NCBI RefSeq assembly: GCF_004521985.1
Contig: NZ_SBHZ01000001.1
Span: forward strand, 248,001 to 312,000
Length of the DNA: 64,000 nucleotides
Direction: 5' to 3'
From: Ectopseudomonas khazarica
GTDB taxonomy: Bacteria; Pseudomonadota; Gammaproteobacteria; Pseudomonadales; Pseudomonadaceae
Below are positions 62,785 through 64,000 of the stretch, piece by piece (the first letter of the stretch is position 1; each line of letters begins with the position of its first letter). Under the pieces are notes generated by a model. That model was given only the letters and a program-made list of their open reading frames with translations, was not told where the DNA came from and searched no databases. Made by a program: the position numbers and the translations under genes.

Positions 62785-64000
62785 TCAGAGGAAGGCGAAC
62801 TTGGCGATGAAGATCACGCACAGCACGTACAGGCTCAGCGACACCTTCTCGCGCTGGCCGGTCAGCAGCTTCAGCGTGGCGTAGGTGAGGAAGCCCAGGG
62901 CGATACCGTTGGCGATGGAGAAGGTCAGCGGCATCATCACCACGGTGACGATGGCGGGAATGGTGTCGGTATGGTCCTTCCAGTCGATGTGCGCCATGCC
63001 GCTCATCATCAGCATCGCCACGTAGATCAGCGCGCCGGCGGTGGCGTAGGCGGGGATCATGCCGGCCAGCGGGGCGAAGAACATCGCGGCGAGGAAGAGG
63101 ATGCCGACGGTCATGGCGGTCAGGCCGGTGCGGCCACCGGCGGCGACCCCGGAAGCGCTCTCCACGTAGCTGGTCACCGGCGGGCAGCCGACCATGGCGC
63201 CGATCACGCTGGAGGTGGAGTCGGCTTTCAGGGCCTTGGACAGGTTCTGGATCTTGCCGTCCTCATCCACCAGGTTGGCGCGATGCGCCACGCCCATCAG
63301 CGTGCCGGCGGTATCGAACATGTTCACGAAGAGGAACGCGAGGATCACGCTGATCATCGCCACGTTGAACGCGCCGGCGATGTCCATGGCCAGGAAGGTC
63401 GGAGCCAGGCTCGGTGGCATCGACACCAGGCCGCCGTACTCGACCAGGCCCAGGGCCCAGCCCAGGGCGGTGACGCCGAGCATGCTGAAGAGGATGGCGC
63501 CGAACACGTTGCGGTGGCTGAGCACGGCGATCAGCAGGAAGCACACGGCGGCGAGCAGCGCCGACGGGTTGCCGAACGAGCCCATGGTCAGCAGCGTGGC
63601 CGGGCTGTCGACGACGATGCCGGCGGTCTTCAGGCCGATCAGGCCGAGGAACAGGCCGACCCCGGCGCCCATGGCGAAGCGCAGGCTCATCGGGATGCTG
63701 TTGAGCAGCCACTCGCGGATCTTCGACAGGCTCATGATCATGAACAGCACGCCGGAGATGAATACCGCGCCCAGGGCGATCTGCCAGCTGTAGCCCATCT
63801 CGCCGACGACGGTATAGGTGAAGAAGGCGTTCAGGCCCATGCCGGGTGCCAGGCCGACAGGCCAGTTGGCGTACAGCCCCATCAGGAAGCAGCCCAGCGC
63901 CGCGCCGATGCAGGTGGCGACGAAGGCGGCCCCGTGGTCGATGCCGGCGCTGGCCATGATGTTGGGGTTGACGAAGATGATGTAGGCCATGGTGACGAAG
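62785..64000 (-). CDS. AzgA-like guanine/hypoxanthine permease (NCS2), start outside window
   Basis: About 404 residues are visible and the frame is open to the window edge (FVTMAYIIFVNPNIM); the first ~30 residues are missing. About 13 membrane helices. AzgA-type motifs: GLAPGMGLNAFFTYTVVGEM, NMFDTAGTLMGVAHRANLVD and GCPPVTSYVESASGVAAGGR. It imports adenine, guanine or hypoxanthine by proton symport. It is the third purine permease in the region and lies next to uraH. Confidence 0.93.
   Translation of the reverse strand, partial: FVTMAYIIFVNPNIMASAGIDHGAAFVATCIGAALGCFLMGLYANWPVGLAPGMGLNAFFTYTVVGEMGYSWQIALGAVFISGVLFMIMSLSKIREWLLNSIPMSLRFAMGAGVGLFLGLIGLKTAGIVVDSPATLLTMGSFGNPSALLAAVCFLLIAVLSHRNVFGAILFSMLGVTALGWALGLVEYGGLVSMPPSLAPTFLAMDIAGAFNVAMISVILAFLFVNMFDTAGTLMGVAHRANLVDEDGKIQNLSKALKADSTSSVIGAMVGCPPVTSYVESASGVAAGGRTGLTAMTVGILFLAAMFFAPLAGMIPAYATAGALIYVAMLMMSGMAHIDWKDHTDTIPAIVTVVMMPLTFSIANGIALGFLTYATLKLLTGQREKVSLSLYVLCVIFIAKFAFL

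Overview
The window is bacterial chromosome from a high-GC gammaproteobacterium and reads as Pseudomonas. The gene content and order match the flagellar/chemotaxis, cytochrome c maturation and purine-degradation neighbourhoods known from P. aeruginosa and relatives. Dispersed palindromic repeats of the Pseudomonas REP type lie between genes. Species is not resolved. Placing hsbA-hsbR-hptB between fliJ and fliK is the arrangement I recall from P. putida/fluorescens-type genomes rather than P. aeruginosa. No tRNA, rRNA, CRISPR array, intact insertion sequence or prophage is visible.

Region 1 (1-27932, all +) is a flagellar and chemotaxis block. It holds the end of fliF, fliG-fliH-fliI-fliJ, the HsbA/HsbR/HptB signalling module, fliK, fliLMNOPQR-flhB, flhA-flhF-fleN-fliA, cheY-cheZ-cheA-cheB, motC-motD, parC-parP, cheW and a DUF2802 gene. 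Three good sigma-54 (-24/-12) promoters precede fliK, fliL and flhA. They divide the block into FleQ/RpoN-type transcription units. ParC and ParP, which in other polar-flagellated bacteria place chemotaxis arrays at the pole, sit beside a CheA whose linker carries a short acidic motif four times.

Region 2 (28056-30350) holds a rhodanese-like periplasmic protein. It also holds a minus-strand pair made of a second FliK-like protein and a small FlhB C-domain-like protein without the autocleavage motif.

Region 3 (30510-37822, +) is a complete cytochrome c maturation operon, ccmABCDEFGHI, with most genes overlapping by 4 bp, plus a small lipoprotein gene. A strong bidirectional terminator closes it. 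Region 4 (37888-41718, -) holds a DASS-family anion transporter, a voltage-gated K+ channel with a zinc-ribbon tail, a small secreted protein and a urea transporter.

Region 5 (41890-64000) is a purine/urate and glyoxylate catabolic island. A minus-strand run reads gcl, hyi, glxR, ttuD, pyk and takes glyoxylate to pyruvate. A second minus-strand run reads puuE, uraD, allA, puuD and, with uraH on the plus strand, takes urate to ureidoglycolate/glyoxylate. Around them lie three purine permeases (NCS1, NCS2, AzgA-like), a Tsx-like outer-membrane channel, a substrate-binding protein, a second moaA (molybdopterin, needed by xanthine dehydrogenase), a LysR and a RutR-like TetR regulator. Allantoicase, which should link PuuE to AllA, is not in the window.

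The most interesting unexplained signal is a palindrome family, TTGT-NN-ACAA. It occurs at the promoters of moaA, the NCS1 permease, the NCS2 permease, puuE and uraH, and I did not notice it in the flagellar or ccm regions. It looks like the operator of one regulator, probably GntR-type and encoded outside the window. A 155-bp MITE with 17-bp inverted ends and a TTCA target duplication sits upstream of the GlcG-like gene.
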